From Vitellaria paradoxa (lineage: Eukaryota; Streptophyta; Magnoliopsida; Ericales; Sapotaceae), in contig CM034233.1 of the NCBI GenBank assembly GCA_019916065.1, positions 26,485,936 to 26,549,935 of the forward strand: DNA of 64,000 bases, read 5' to 3'. Below, in pieces: positions 1 through 12,599 of the stretch (its first letter is position 1; each line of letters opens with the position of its first letter). A model generated the notes under the pieces. That model was not told the origin of the DNA. It was given only the letters and a program-made list of their open reading frames with translations, and searched no databases. The translations under genes were made by a program, and so were the position numbers.

Positions 1-1436
1 CCTCCTTAAACGGGGCGGGTGAAACGGGTACCCACCGGGTACAGGTATATTTGACATCCCTACACGAGGCGCACATCCAAAAAGAGACAGAGCAGTAGGT
101 GGGAAAGCGGCTATATTTCTCATCACATTTATGAAGGGTTAGAAAATGCATGTCTAAACTCACTGTCGATTACGACCTCAGTCAGATTTGCGCCAACTAT
201 GCAGCGTAATCCATGCCATCGCTCATGATTACCGAGCATGGCCAACACATGCGAGGAAAGTTATAAATACTTACAACGCCAAGAGATAAAGCAAGTAGAA
301 ATTATTTAGAAAAATATCCACTAGAGAAATCCTTCTCTTCATGCATACTCACCAGAAGCGAGTCACCAAATCTAGTCTAACTAATATTCCATTTCCCACA
401 TAGCTCTAATTAAAGGCTCACCCAAGTAGTCTAACCATAAAAAATTGGCCGAATAGTGAGATCGATCATGTCAGCTAACCAAATTTTAGACACTCCAAAG
501 TGTCTGGACGTTCTCTAAGTATTTATTAAAAAAATATTTATTATTATAAGTATAAATAGATTTTTTGTAAATTAATATTAAAGATAAAATATTTCTTTAA
601 GTTTTTTCATTTTGAATATGATACAACCATATTGTTATATGCATAAATTTTATAAAATAATTTCATACGTTATCATTATATTCACCAAAATGTTTAGTTA
701 AGATTACTCATAAGTATTTAATGTATTTTAATAATCCTAATATAAAATGTGTTTTTAAATGGTTGATAAAAATAAATTTATTTTTGATTTGAGAAGTTGA
801 CCAAACAAATTTGATAATTTGGCAAAAATTCGTGAATTTGAAGATTGAAACATGATTGTCACTCTTAATTGGAGGATTGTGCACTTAGAGGGTGATTAGG
901 ATGTGTTTAGTTTGAAAAGAAAATAGAAGGGAAGAAAAAGGGCGGAGAAAAAGCGAAGGGAATAAGTGGTTTACTCTTTTTGGGATTTGAAAGAAAAAAA
1001 AAATTGAAAGGGAAAAGAGAGGTAAAAACACGTATAGTTTTTTATTTTTTAAATAATTAAAGAAAAAAAAAAGAGAAAAATGATAGAATGAAAGAAAATA
1101 GGAGTAAAATTTAAAATATAAGTCTCATTTATTTTTTAAAATTACTTTTTACACAAAAATTTGCCTAATAATATGTCTACACACGTGTCTACATATTTTC
1201 ATTCATTGCGTTTCATTCTAATCAAACATCATTGGAGGAAGAAATTTTTCCATATCCAAATCCTCTATTTTTCTTGCTTTCTCCTTTCCATTTTTACTTT
1301 TGTTTGGACTTGTTAAGGCACCAAAAATTTTCAAAAAAATTTTATAAAATGAAAATTTTTTATGTACAATACAAATTATTTTTATCAATTCATATTAATT
1401 TTTACAACTCTAAATTCACACAAAATAAAGTATTAA
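1..1436. other. Intergenic, no gene recognised
   Basis: The first 480 bases are less AT-rich than the rest and begin with a GGGTACCC-rich stretch reading into a 'gacatccctac' edge, which looks like the border of an old dispersed repeat cut by the window start. From about 490 on the DNA is AT-rich, with a purine-rich (A/G) tract at 895-1090. The short frame at 1232-1453 has no recognisable content. Confidence 0.5.
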
Positions 1437-1800
1437 GGCTCCATTTGGAGTAAGAAAAAATAAGATAAATTGAGATAAAATGTGGTTTAGTGTTGATTTT
1501 GTCACATTTTCTTATAAAAAATTTGAAACCGTGGGAACAATTTTTCAAATCCGTTCTCACGGATTCAAAAAAATTCACAAAAAATAGCGATAATGGTACT
1601 CATTTGAAAGTTTTCGACACGAATAATATACGATTGTATAAAAAATTTACATATTCGGTTAATCTACTTCTAGATTTTTTATTTTTTTAGTAAAATATTA
1701 GAATTTTTTGAAATTCATAATAGCAAGAAAATTAGAGGTAGAGGGGTTGTTGGAGATTTATAGATATTTATAGAAATTATTCATTTGGCCAAACAGGCCC
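1437..1800 (-). mobile_element. Tourist-like MITE, copy A (364 bp)
   Basis: The element has terminal inverted repeats (GGCTCCATTTGG at the left, CCAAACAGGCCC at the right) and is flanked by the trinucleotide TAA (1434-1436 and 1801-1803). Its reverse complement aligns over its full length with the copies at 28500-28853 and 44404-44763. A shared internal core includes AACGAGTACCATTGTCG in the other orientation. A 3-bp TAA target duplication and this TIR type fit the PIF/Harbinger (Tourist) class. It has no coding capacity, so it must be mobilised in trans. Confidence 0.8.
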
Positions 1801-3287
1801 TAAGTGGTATTTAGAAGATCGAAAAAATAAATTAAAAATTAATATAAAAATAATATATACCGAAATTTAATTAAAATATATTAAAAATTTCATTCAAATT
1901 AAAATTTCTTTCATATATTTTTATATATATATATTTTTTTTAATAAACTAAACACTCCTTTGAATACGATTTCATATGGGGCATTACGCACGCAAGTTCT
2001 TGCCAGTTCCCACCAACCAGTGCTAATGGGTACCGTAAACTGGAAAGTGAAAAAGGTGAAAGCCGGAAGGGTACAAGCGATTCCCTTCCTTGTCTGCTTA
2101 CCATTTGAAAAAAAAAGAAAAGAAAAAGGATTGTTCATGGGCAAAAAAAGTAGGATGAGTTGACAATTGAAATGACAAGACAAAACACTCGTAGTTTGTT
2201 TTGATTCTTGAAAATGCAATTGGGTCCCACAATCTGGGACTGTATAGAGGAGTAGGTGCGCCCTCGGAGTCACTTTTAAAGCGATGGGACTTTGAAGAGC
2301 AAGGGGCAATAACCAAAGAATATCACCTGCAGAAAAAAGGACGATCATAAGCCAGGGCTTGAACCCAATTCTTATCTAGTTTTGGAGCAACAACAATTAC
2401 TGGGTCACGCTCTTACTTGGCAACCAGATGGTTAGATTTGAACCAGCTCTGTCCAGATATATAGAACCAATAATTCATGGATGTTGCCTCACCAATCATT
2501 CCTGCCATTTGTTTGTTATTCACCGCAAGGAGTCCGTTTGGCCCCAAAAAAATAAAAAATAAATAAATATTCTGAAAATTTTTAAATTTTTTTAACATAT
2601 TTTACACTTTTCATACTCCGTAAAATTTTTATAAATTTATATATATATACATATCTTAATAATTTTTTACAAACTCTAATAAATTTTTTACAAATCCTAA
2701 TAACATTTTACAAACTCCAATAACTTTTCTACAAATCTTAAAAATTTTTTAACTACTTTCAATAAATTCTAACATAAAACTATTCTGACGGAACAAAAAA
2801 AATTATTCAGACGGTTTCTCTCTCTAAAATCTTGATACAAAAAAAAAAAATTTCACATTCATATCTAAAATATACGATTTGGTGGCTGTGCGCCAAACGT
2901 AAAAAAAATTTTTAAATCATATTTTTTGCTATATTTGTTATTTTTCGTCACACCAAACAAATCATAAGTTTTCAAAGCAATATCTCTCTCCCTCTCTAAA
3001 TCAAAGTTTTCAAATGATAAAAATTAATCTCTCTCCCTCTCTCCCTCCAAGAAAGTTTTCAAAGTAATTTCACCCTCATCAAATTTTATCAAAAATCTCT
3101 AAAAATATTTAAAAGCATTCAATTTTTTACTTGTTTCACAAATTACAAAATTACAATTTTTATTAAATTTTTGCCACAACACACACATACTTACTCTCTC
3201 TCCCTCCTTCCCCCCCTCCTTTCTCTCTCTCTCTCTCTCTTAAAGATAACAAGAAGTAACACAATCATCCACTTAAAGGTAGGCTTG
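1801..3287. other. Intergenic, AT-rich, no gene
   Basis: A more GC-balanced patch lies at 1960-2530 but its overlapping open frames on both strands match nothing I recognise. A B-box-like GGTTCAAGCCC (minus strand, near 2353-2366) hints at an old SINE but the rest of a SINE cannot be traced. A CT-rich microsatellite lies at about 3197-3240. Confidence 0.5.
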
Positions 3288-3500
3288 TCAATGAGTCTCA
3301 TTTGATTCAGATCAGACCTGAACTAGATCCAATAATATTCGACCAGATTCGTTCAATTAAATACACGACTTAATTGATCTAGATCCTTTGGATCCAATAA
3401 CTAATGGATCTAGATCCAAATGATTCGCTAGATCTATTATTTTTAAAAATAAAATATTCAAAAAATAAAAAATAAAATTTTAAAAAATTTACATGAAATA
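3288..3500. repeat. Dispersed repeat family D, copy 1
   Basis: The segment begins 'aggcttgtcaatgagtc', is rich in 'agatccaa/ctagatcc' words and ends in an A/T-rich tail 'tttttaaaaataaaatattcaaaaa'. A similar sequence in the same orientation is at 59998-60195, and a weaker relative at about 9480-9610. No coding content. Class unknown. Confidence 0.5.
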
Positions 3501-3872
3501 AAATCAATTATTTTAATTATTTTACTCTACTATATATACATATATATTTATATATATGAAACATATATGAAATGTTATACTGTTTAATTTACATATTAAT
3601 TATGTGAGATTCTTATCTCATTTATTTGTAATATAGCTATATTGTAATTAAATTAAAAATAATTTTTCAAAATATAATAATTAAAAAAATTTTATTTACA
3701 TTATTATATCGTTAAAGAATTTATTTTTAACTATAAATATATATGGAGAGAGCATATGTTGATTACATGTTTTAACTTTTTCAATGTACCTTTATATATA
3801 ATTTATATATTTTTAGTTTTTTATTAAAAATTAAAGGCAAATAATTAACGAAAACTAAATTACACATATAAA

Positions 3873-4388
3873 GGTAGTGTTTGGAATGAAAAAAATAACA
3901 AAAAATATGATTTGGATAACTTTTTGACATTTGATGTTTAACCATCAAATTACGTTTTTTAAAAATAAATAATGCAACTTTTGAATTTTTACGTTAGAAA
4001 GTTTAAGAGAGAAATCGTTGGAACGATTTTTTGAATCCGTTCTAATAGATTTATTTCAGAATTTCTTAAAGTTATTAAACTTTTTGACTTCTACATCAAA
4101 ATGTTGGAAAGACAAACCATTGGAATGGATTTTTAGATTCGTTCCAACGGATATATGTCAAATTTTTTAAAATTTGTTGAAAAGTTTTTGAAATTTATAG
4201 AAAAATTATTGGAGTTTGTGAAAAAAATATTGGAGTTTATAAAAATTTATTAGAATATGTAGCCATATCTATAAATTTATAAAAATTTCATAAAGTACGA
4301 AGTAGACAAAATTTGTTAGAGAGTTATACAGGTTTTCAAAGTTTTCAGAGATTTTTTAATTTTTTTAACAAATCAAACGTACCCAAAG
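3873..4388. mobile_element. Putative MITE (about 515 bp)
   Basis: The segment starts 'ggtagtgtttggaatg' and ends 'aaatcaaacgtaccc', giving short imperfect inverted ends of the GTTTGG type common in plant MITEs. It holds an internal repeated word 'ttggaacgattttttgaatccgttc' type (two related copies near 4018 and 4110). Target duplication is not clear, so the borders are tentative. Confidence 0.4.
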
Positions 4389-4543
4389 TTAGATTTGTTA
4401 ACTCCATAAGCATTAGGGTTCATGATTATATACAAATGAATAATATATATTTGTGTTTTATATATATATTGAATATAATATATTTTTTTATTTTTATGAA
4501 ATAATAATTTATAAATTATTTAAATTATGTTATTTATTAAAAA

Positions 4544-6410
4544 CTGAAATGAAGCGATCTTGGAGAGGTATAGAGAAGTTAGAAGAGAAACCAAAAAGGC
4601 TGTTAGTGAGGCTAAGGCAAAGACATTTGAGGATTTATATAAGCGACTTGACACTAAGGAGGGCGAAAGAGAGATATTCAAGCTTGCTAAATCTAGAGAT
4701 AGACGGACCAAGGATTTAAACAAAATTAAATGTATTAAGGATGAGGATGAAAAGATATTAGTAAAGGAAGAGGAGATAAAGGAGCCTTGGAAGAGCTACT
4801 TCTACAAGTTATTTAACGAAAGCAGTAGTAGTGACATACATTTGGGGCAGTTTACTACTTTTATGGAAGAATTAAATTTTATGTTCTATAGGAGAATCAG
4901 TAAAGAAGAAGTAAAATAAGTATTAAAAAGGATGATGAATGGGAAAGCGGTTGGGTCAGATGGTATCCCTATTGAGGTTTGGAGGTGCTTAGGAGAGGAT
5001 GGCATAAGTTGGTTGACAAAACTTTTTAATGTAGTGCTAAAGAGCAAGAAGATGCCTGATGCATGGAGGAAAAGTATCCTTATACCCATATACAAGAACA
5101 AATAAGATATTCAGAACTGTGCGAACTACCGCGAGATTAAATTGATGAGCCATATGATGAAATTATGGGAGAGAGTTATTGAGAGAAGACTAAGAAGGAC
5201 AGCAACGTTTCAGAGAACCAATTTGGTTTCATGCCTGGAAGATCAACCATGGAGGCTATCTTTCTCTTGAGGAGGTTAATGGAACAGTATAGAGAATGTC
5301 AAAAAAATTTACATTTGGTGTTCAACGATTTAGAGAAGGCATATGATCGGGTTCCTAGGGAGATTTTATGGAGAGTATTGGAAAAGAAATGAGCGTGTGT
5401 CGCATATATTGAGGCGATAAATGACATGTATGATAGAGCCATGACATCTATATGGACGACTGATGGAGAGACTAATGAGTTCCCTATCACGATTGGTTTA
5501 CATCAAGGCTCAGCGTTAAACCCGTACTTGTTTGCTTTAGTTATGGATGAGATTACAAGACATATTCAGGATGAGATGCCGTGGTATATGCTATTTGCAG
5601 ATAATATTGTTTTAGTAGATGAGACGAGAAAAGGAGTGAATGCTAAGCTAGAATTGTGGCGGGATACGTTAGAGATAAAAGGGTTTAGGCTAAGCTGATG
5701 CAAGACGGAATATATGGAATGTAAGTTTAGTCAAAGTAGAATAAAAAGGTAGTATAGAAGTAAGTTTAGGCACACAAAAGATTGTAGAGAAAGATAAATT
5801 TAGGTACCTTGGATCTATGGTGCAACAAGATGGAAGGATTGATACTGATGTAAGTCACAGGATTCAAGTTGGGTAGACCAAATGGAGGAGTGCTTCAGGG
5901 GTTTTGTGCGACCGAAAAATCCCCCTCAAGGTGAAAGGAAAGTATTATATAAGGTAGCGATTAGACCAGCGCTGCTATATGGATCAGAGTGTTGGGCAGT
6001 CTAGCATAATCATGGTCAGAAAATGGTAGTTGCGGAGATGAGGATGCTAAGGTGAATGTGCGGGATTACAAGGAAAGATAGGATTAGGAACGAGGAGATT
6101 AGGGGCAAAGTAGGAATAGCACCGATTGAAAATAAAATGAGAGAAAACCGATTAAGATGGTCTGACCATATTAGAAGGCGTCCAGCAGAGACACCTGTTA
6201 AAAGGTGTGAAAGTATGGAGATTGCCAGGAGTAGGAGAGGTAGAGGAAGACCCAAGAGAAGCTGGAAATAAACCATTAAACATGACCTGACCTACCTAAA
6301 TTTATCGAAGGATATGCCCCTAAACAGATCTAATTGGCGTCGACAAATCTATATAGCCAACCCCACCTAGTGGGAAAATGCTTGGTTTGATTTGGTTTGG
6401 TTTGGTTTGG
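4544..6410 (+). mobile_element. RTE-clade LINE, 5'-truncated and inactivated
   Basis: This non-LTR retrotransposon relic encodes pieces of a reverse transcriptase in several broken frames. Recognisable blocks are NGKAVGSDGIPIEVW (about 4940-4980), MPDAWRKSILIPIYKNK (about 5053-5103), [14 protein letters not shown] (motif A, about 5330-5370), GLHQGSALNPYLFALVMDEI (motif B, about 5494-5553), MLFADNIVLV (motif C, about 5587-5616) and YGSECWAV (about 5978-6001). The catalytic FADD box reads FADN. The endonuclease domain is missing, as expected for 5' truncation. The 3' end is a (TTTGG)n tail (about 6383-6410), typical of RTE elements. A perfect 19-bp target duplication starting TTATGTTATTT flanks it (4525-4543 and 6411-6429), which fixes the borders. 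Stops, frameshifts and the active-site change make it a dead copy. Confidence 0.92.
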
Positions 6411-6760
6411 TTATGTTATTTATTAAAAATAATTTACTTTAGAAAAAATAAAATATATTAAAAATAATTTACTAAAATATATTTTATATTAAATTAATTA
6501 ACTAAATCAGTTATTAAATTATTTAATTATATTATTTATTAAAAATAATTTAATAAAATAAATTCTATGTTAAATTAATTAATTTAATTATAATATTTAC
6601 TAAAAATAATTTAATAAGATATATTACATGTTAAATTAATTAGCTAAATCAATTACTACTTTATTTAATTATTTATTAAAAATAATTTAATAAAATATTT
6701 TTATATTTATTTAATTAAATTAGTTAAATTATATTATTTATTAAAAATAGTTTTAATGTA
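6411..6760. repeat. AT-rich degenerate tandem repeat
   Basis: About three to four degenerate units of roughly 85-110 bp share the core 'ttatttattaaaaataattta' followed by 'taaattaatta'. The LINE at 4544-6410 was inserted into this kind of sequence, since its target duplication matches the core. Confidence 0.6.
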
Positions 6761-7135
6761 ATAAAATATTGATATAAAAAATTTCATTTTAATATGATGC
6801 AGCAAAAATAAATAAAATGTTAAAATTGATAAATGTTTATGAAAAAAAACAAGAGTGAAAATACTATTTTTTTTGCTTATGTTTTTTTGCTTAATTTTTA
6901 ATTTTTTGTAAAAAAATAAAAATAAATTTAACAAATAAGTTTTTATTGCCAGCGTTCAAAATTTGTAGATATAATAGAAATATAATAATTATAATTTACC
7001 AAACAGGGCTTACAAATTTGAAAATATTTACAAAATAGACCTAATCGTATTAATTTCCCAATTTTACCAATCATAATTTATCAAAAAAAATTTTGCTATA
7101 CATACATATATATAATATGTCTTTTGAATAAAATA

Positions 7136-7985
7136 TGTAATAACCCAAAAATTTAAATTTTGCTTTGGTTATTTTTTTTCTAGTTAATATTTAATTTGGT
7201 AGTAAGAAATTTGATTAATTTAAAATTTTAAGCCATTAATTAAACATTAATTTTATTGTAAACGCATGGGTTGCGTGGGAATTATTATTTTTTGGTATTT
7301 GATACTTTTGTGGATTATAAGTTATAGTTTGATTTTAATTAAATAAAATATTAATTAAGTCTAATTTAATGAATATGATTCACATTACTAATATAAATAC
7401 GTGTGTGTGTGTGCATGCACGTGTAGATAATATTAAATTAAATATTTGTTAAAAAAATAATATTAATAATATAATATATTGTATGCTGTTAGTTGGGTTA
7501 ATGGGTGACTATGACGTAAAATAGGATCCTAATTGTAATTAAATTGTTGAAGTAATCTGATATCATGCTACATGTGTGTGTGTGTGTGTGTGTGTGTATT
7601 GATAATTTTATTTTATTCTTCTATTATTCCTGAGAAATTATTTGAATAACATTTTTTTATTCGATTACAATTTAATTTTGGGTGAAATTTTGTAGACTTG
7701 GGGTGGAATTGGTTATTAAAAGAAACCTGGTGGAATACTAGTAAGATCTAATTTATTTAAAACTTAATATATATAAGGATGCATGTATACACCCAAAAAC
7801 CCTAGTAGTTGTTGCTGTGTTGAATCTGAGCCATCTTTTTCTTTGGCTGAGTTTTCTTCTTGGTTGTGTTGTGTTATCCTAATTGTACGATATATTTGCT
7901 ACACTGCACCTTCTTTTCTAGTCTTTTTCCTTGCCAAACTTGCCAAATTGAGGTAAGGGGCGGAATTTTATATAAATATATATAT

Positions 7986-8022
<37 letters not shown>

Positions 8023-9420
8023 GTGCTATATCACTTCAGTTTTATTTGACAATAGCATGTTGGAGTTTGAACTCGTATATATGCTATGAACATATCTATA
8101 TGCACCTACACGTTGATCTGATGATTTGATTGTTAGATGCTAAATTAATTGTTTTTGTCTTTATATGCACGTGAGTGAATAAAAATTTAGAAAAAAAAAT
8201 GAAACACAATGGTTGAATGATTGATTCGTATTTATATATATATATATATATATGCACTTTTACATGTGTAGTTGCTGCACGAGTTATTCTAAATTAAGTA
8301 TATATATAATGTAATTAAAGCTTGCCCAGGAACATTTTGTTTTAGTTGTTTGGATGTAATTGTATTAATTTGTTTGATGTGTAGACGTGTTTGACAATGT
8401 ACTGTGTGGGTATGAAATTTATTTACAACGTTCTTTTCATGAAACTTTGCAATAAAGAAAGAAATTATTTAATGTGGATATGAAATGAAATTTGATGTGT
8501 TTTGTTTGGATTGAGGGTTACTAAAAATATCGGATATATGTACTCAAGAGTTGAAAGTCTCAACCCCGCGTAGGGTGGTAATCGAGTTCAGTAGGCTAGT
8601 AACTTACGAACGAGTAGATCCCTAAAGGTGGAATATTATATTCCTATGGCTTGGGCCTAAGAAGCAGACACCAAATGATGGTGTATATTGGTTGAATCCT
8701 GTTTTTACGGGACAACCATCCAACCAAGCAGATACCAAAAAATAGTGTATATTGGTTAGGTCCTATTTTTACAGGATAACCAAGCAGCAGTACCTTAAAA
8801 TCAAATTATTTTATTTCAATGTATTATGTGGTGTTAATATGTGATTAAATTGTAAAAGAAGAGTAATAAATAATTAAATTTAATTTCTTAATTAAAGATG
8901 TTGTGTGAGATCATTGTTTGTGCTAAGATATTTCATTTAGTAGTATGCTAGGGTATCATTGTATTTATATTATTATTAGGGTTCCAAGCACACGCGATAT
9001 TATTACTCATCTCCTTATAGCTTGTGATGCAGGTAATAATTTTGAGTCACGTGCTAGACTTGCTCAGCATGAAAATTAGAATTTTATTGATTTTTTTATT
9101 TAATTATATTAGACTTTTTAGAAAATTCTTTTTTAGTGGATTGTAAAAAAAAAATCTTTATTTGTGAGGTAATTATTAATTATTTTAGGAGATTATATGA
9201 GCCTAATTTTGGAAACTTATATTTTTGTTTTGGAGTTTTGTTGCCTAATTAGTTTGAGTAAGGCATTTATTTAAATTTAAAGTACGAATTTATTTATTTT
9301 TATATTCATTACTCCATAGTGTGTGTACATGGTTCTGATGTGAGATAGAGAAAGTTGTTAAACAATGTAATATGTGTTTTTTTGTTCACATAGTCAGGTC
9401 ATGAAATTTAGGATGTGATA
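7136..9420. mobile_element. Solo LTR, probably Ty3/gypsy (2285 bp)
   Basis: The segment begins TGTAATAACCCAAAAATTT and ends 'ggtcatgaaatttaggatgtgata', a start and end style familiar from long Ty3/gypsy LTRs (terminal CA decayed to TA). It is flanked by a 5-bp duplication AAATA (7131-7135 and 9421-9425). No primer-binding site, coding domain or second LTR is adjacent, so it is a solo LTR left by recombination between two LTRs. Inside are a (TG)n run (7573-7597), a (TA)n run (about 7975-8022) and a 64-bp imperfect tandem duplication (about 8660-8787). The strand is given by the TG...CA reading of the plus strand. The superfamily is an inference from the ends and length. Confidence 0.75.
8660..8787. 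repeat. 64-bp tandem duplication inside the solo LTR
   Basis: Two adjacent units share 'aagcaga(c/t)acca' and 'agtgtatattggtt' type words, with 'tttttac(g/a)gga(c/t)aacca' at the end of each unit. The period is 64 bp. It belongs to the solo LTR at 7136-9420. Confidence 0.65.
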
Positions 9421-9425
9421 AAATA

Positions 9426-10610
9426 TATTTTTTATTTCTAAGAAATGATGATTTTAAAAAATTATTTTTCAAAAGATCAACCGGGTGCATAGGTTTGGAC
9501 TGAATCTTACAAATCAAATCTAATTATTTTTGAATTTAGATCGAATCCATTATAATTGAATTTGGATCAGGTTTAGATTTGACGAATTTGATTTAAATTC
9601 ACCCCATTGAAAGGCCCACTTAGAGGTATATTACACTTTAATTTTCTAATTTTTTAGTTCGTTATAAATTTTTGTTAACTTTTTCGTAGATAGAAAATGA
9701 ATATAATAAATTTAAAATACATTCGTAAAATTATAAAAATTAAATTATATCATTACAAGTAATCTGATAGTGACATATCAATAAATAGAACAATCATATA
9801 AAAAATTATTTCACAAAATTTATGTACATAGTAATATAATTATATCAAAGTCATTGATGAAAATGTTAAAATATATTTTTTTATAATCATTAAATTGTTT
9901 TTAAATAAATATCCTAGCAGCACAAGTTTATGTTTCTAAAAGTTGACGCTCTCACTCATGTTTTGCTTTCAAGTTGTGTCGCATAGAGTATATCTGGATA
10001 ATATTGTTTTTTTAATTGTCTTTTAACCCGATTATATATATATCTATATATATTGTCTTCTATCAACTTTTTTAACTAAAATTTTATTTTTATTTTTATT
10101 TTACAACTTTTTAATATGTTATTAATTTTTTTCTGAAAAATTAGAGAAAAAATTTTTAAAATATATAAAGTTAATAAAAACTACTTTTGTCGCTAGAGAA
10201 TTATTACTTTGGCACAAATCGAGACATGAGTTAGGGTGTACAAGAACACAACCGCTAAGTTAAGGGGTGTTCGATTTATTTTAAAAAAAAGCTTTAATTT
10301 TTATTAATCTTTTAATTTTTAATTAATTTTTTTTTGTTTGACTCTTATACCAACTTTTTATAAAAGTAAATCATTTAAATACCACCAAAATTGCTCAAAA
10401 AGTGCAAATAAATTACTTCCAAACAGGCCGTGTCTAGAAATTTAGAGGTCTTAGGCAAAATTTTTAGAAAAACTTAATTCTTTATCTCATACTTCTAACA
10501 TTTTGAGTTGCAAAATTATTTATTAAAAATTTATAAAATACTAAAATCAAGTAACTACACAAATAAAAAAAATTATATATAAAATGATCTCCAAATTATA
10601 AATAAAATGA
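9426..10610. other. Intergenic, no gene
   Basis: AT-rich DNA. A segment at about 9480-9610 is weakly related to dispersed family D (3288-3500, 59998-60195). The stretch 10260-10430 has GTTTGG/CCAAAC-like ends that may be a decayed MITE. No coding signal. Confidence 0.45.
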
Positions 10611-10614
10611 TCTA

Positions 10615-11045
10615 CATTGATATATCACAAACATGGATGATACTTGATATATAACACAATAAATGGTTTGTGGAATGAAATGAAGATAAATATTAAATTT
10701 GGATGATGATCGTATAGAATGAAATGAAGGAAATAATTAGATTTGGATGATAATTTGGATAAGGATTAGATCTAGATGATGATGGATTTATAAAATGGAA
10801 TGAAGGTAAGATTATGATGATTTGGTTATAACTAGTCGATGAAAATAAGAATTGAATTTATAGAATGAAATGAAATGAAGATAAGGATTAATGAGTTGAT
10901 ATATCACGAAGATAAGAATTGGTAGATTTGGATGATGATTTGGTGTGGATAACTAGATTTATAAATGAAATGAAGATAAGTATTAAATTTGGATGATTTG
11001 GTGAATATTACAAGCAAAATGATAATTCGATGTAGATATGATTTG
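10615..11045. repeat. Degenerate tandem repeat with GAATGAAATGAAGATAA core
   Basis: The phrase 'gaatgaaatgaagataa' followed by 'atttggatgatgatttgg' recurs, with drift, near 10674, 10717, 10795, 10862 and 10963. Spacing is irregular (roughly 45-100 bp). The word 'gatatatcac' occurs twice. This is an old minisatellite with no coding content. Confidence 0.55.
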
Positions 11046-12590
11046 TCTTTTTAATTTTTGGTTTAGTGTTTATCATGTAAAAAAATAGATAATTATGAAT
11101 GTATTAATAGATAATTATAAATGTATAAATAGAGTTGTAAGAAATTCAAAATTCCTCGCTTGTCAAGATCAAATTTTAAATAAATTAAAAAATAATAATT
11201 AATACATTGATAAAAATTTGATTAATTTAAATATTATTTAATATTTTATTACTAGTAAAAGTTTAAAAAAATTGGGCTTCTCTTTTTGTGGCTCTCTAAA
11301 CGACCACCACATTGGATAGGAGTTGCCACGGCCCTACTTCCAAATACAACAAATGAGTAAAACCATATGCTCTCAAAAAAAAAAAAAATTGCTTCCAAAT
11401 AAAATCTAAAATTTTATGCCCTGCTAGCTGATATTGAGGGCGTCTTGTGATAGTGGTTGCAAAATAAGACTCTGTTTGAAGTGATAAAAATCTTAAAAAA
11501 TAATAAAAAAATACTAAAAGATTTTAAAAGTGATTCACTTTTTATCTCGAACTCACAATTTATTTCACTTTATTTCATTTTATCTTACTTACTTATATCA
11601 TTTTATCTTACTTTTTTGTCACTCCAAACGCATCAAATACATTAACCTAAAACTCAAAAGAGGTTTGATTCATGAATTAGGTGATTTAGGTAACTATTAA
11701 AGGTTCCATCCAATAAGAAAATTTAAATTATAAAATAACTAAATACATATTTGAAGTTTATCATTTTTTTAATTTTAATACTTATCTTAATCTCAAACAT
11801 ATTTAAAAATTTATCTTAATTCATAGAAATAATTATTTATTAAAAGAATTAATTTAGATGGACTCTATTTCTTTTTATTTTCAATAATAATAAGATTTTT
11901 TTTCTCATTTTTAATTTTAAAAATGACTTATAGAATTAAAAATATATTTTTAAATGTTAATAGTTTTATACTATTAATATAGTAATTTTCTCAAATTATT
12001 GTTTACAAAGCTATACTAAAATTTAGTAAGTAATTTTATGTCTCAAATGGTTTTGAGAATTATTTTTCAATAAAAGTTTAATATATTTTATATTATAGTA
12101 AAAACTTTAAAATACTTCAATTTTGCTTCAAATTTTAGATAAAATTCGAAAGTTTTCAGCACCCATAACTATTGTCTAAAAAATAGTGTGAAAGTTTTAC
12201 GTTGATTAAATTGATTAGGTTTAATAATTAAATTGAACAGATATGAGACAGGGAGCCAGTAAACTGAGCGGGCATAGAGAAAGTTTTGCTTGTTGTGGTA
12301 GAAATGCTCAGAGGCAGTAATAATTATCCAAATCTACGAACTTATCCAATTAAATTTAAATAAATGAATTTTCAATTCAATAAAAATCATTAATGAATAT
12401 AATTAGAGAAATAAAAAAATATGTACTTAACTAATGAATTTTAAATAAATTAATGATATAATTCATTAAACACCTAATTATTTATTTCATCAATTAAAAG
12501 CCAACATCCGATGTAAAAATTTTAATTTACTCCAATTAATTATTGTTTAAAATTTTTATATAATTCTTTTTATGGATGATTTGGTTTGAA
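11046..12590. other. Intergenic, AT-rich
   Basis: Nothing recognisable as a gene or a bounded element. The frame at 11457-11645 is low-complexity chance sequence. The patch 12245-12320 is less AT-rich but without a readable product. Confidence 0.45.
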
Positions 12591-12599
12591 AAGCAACTA

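Noticed and set aside
1911..2348. 145-codon minus frame
   Set aside because: Composition is Phe/Leu-rich, it starts in AT-rich DNA, and it overlaps frames on the other strand. Nothing recognisable.
2340..2450. SINE suggested by a B-box-like GGTTCAAGCCC
   Set aside because: No convincing A box at the right spacing, no target duplication and no second copy.
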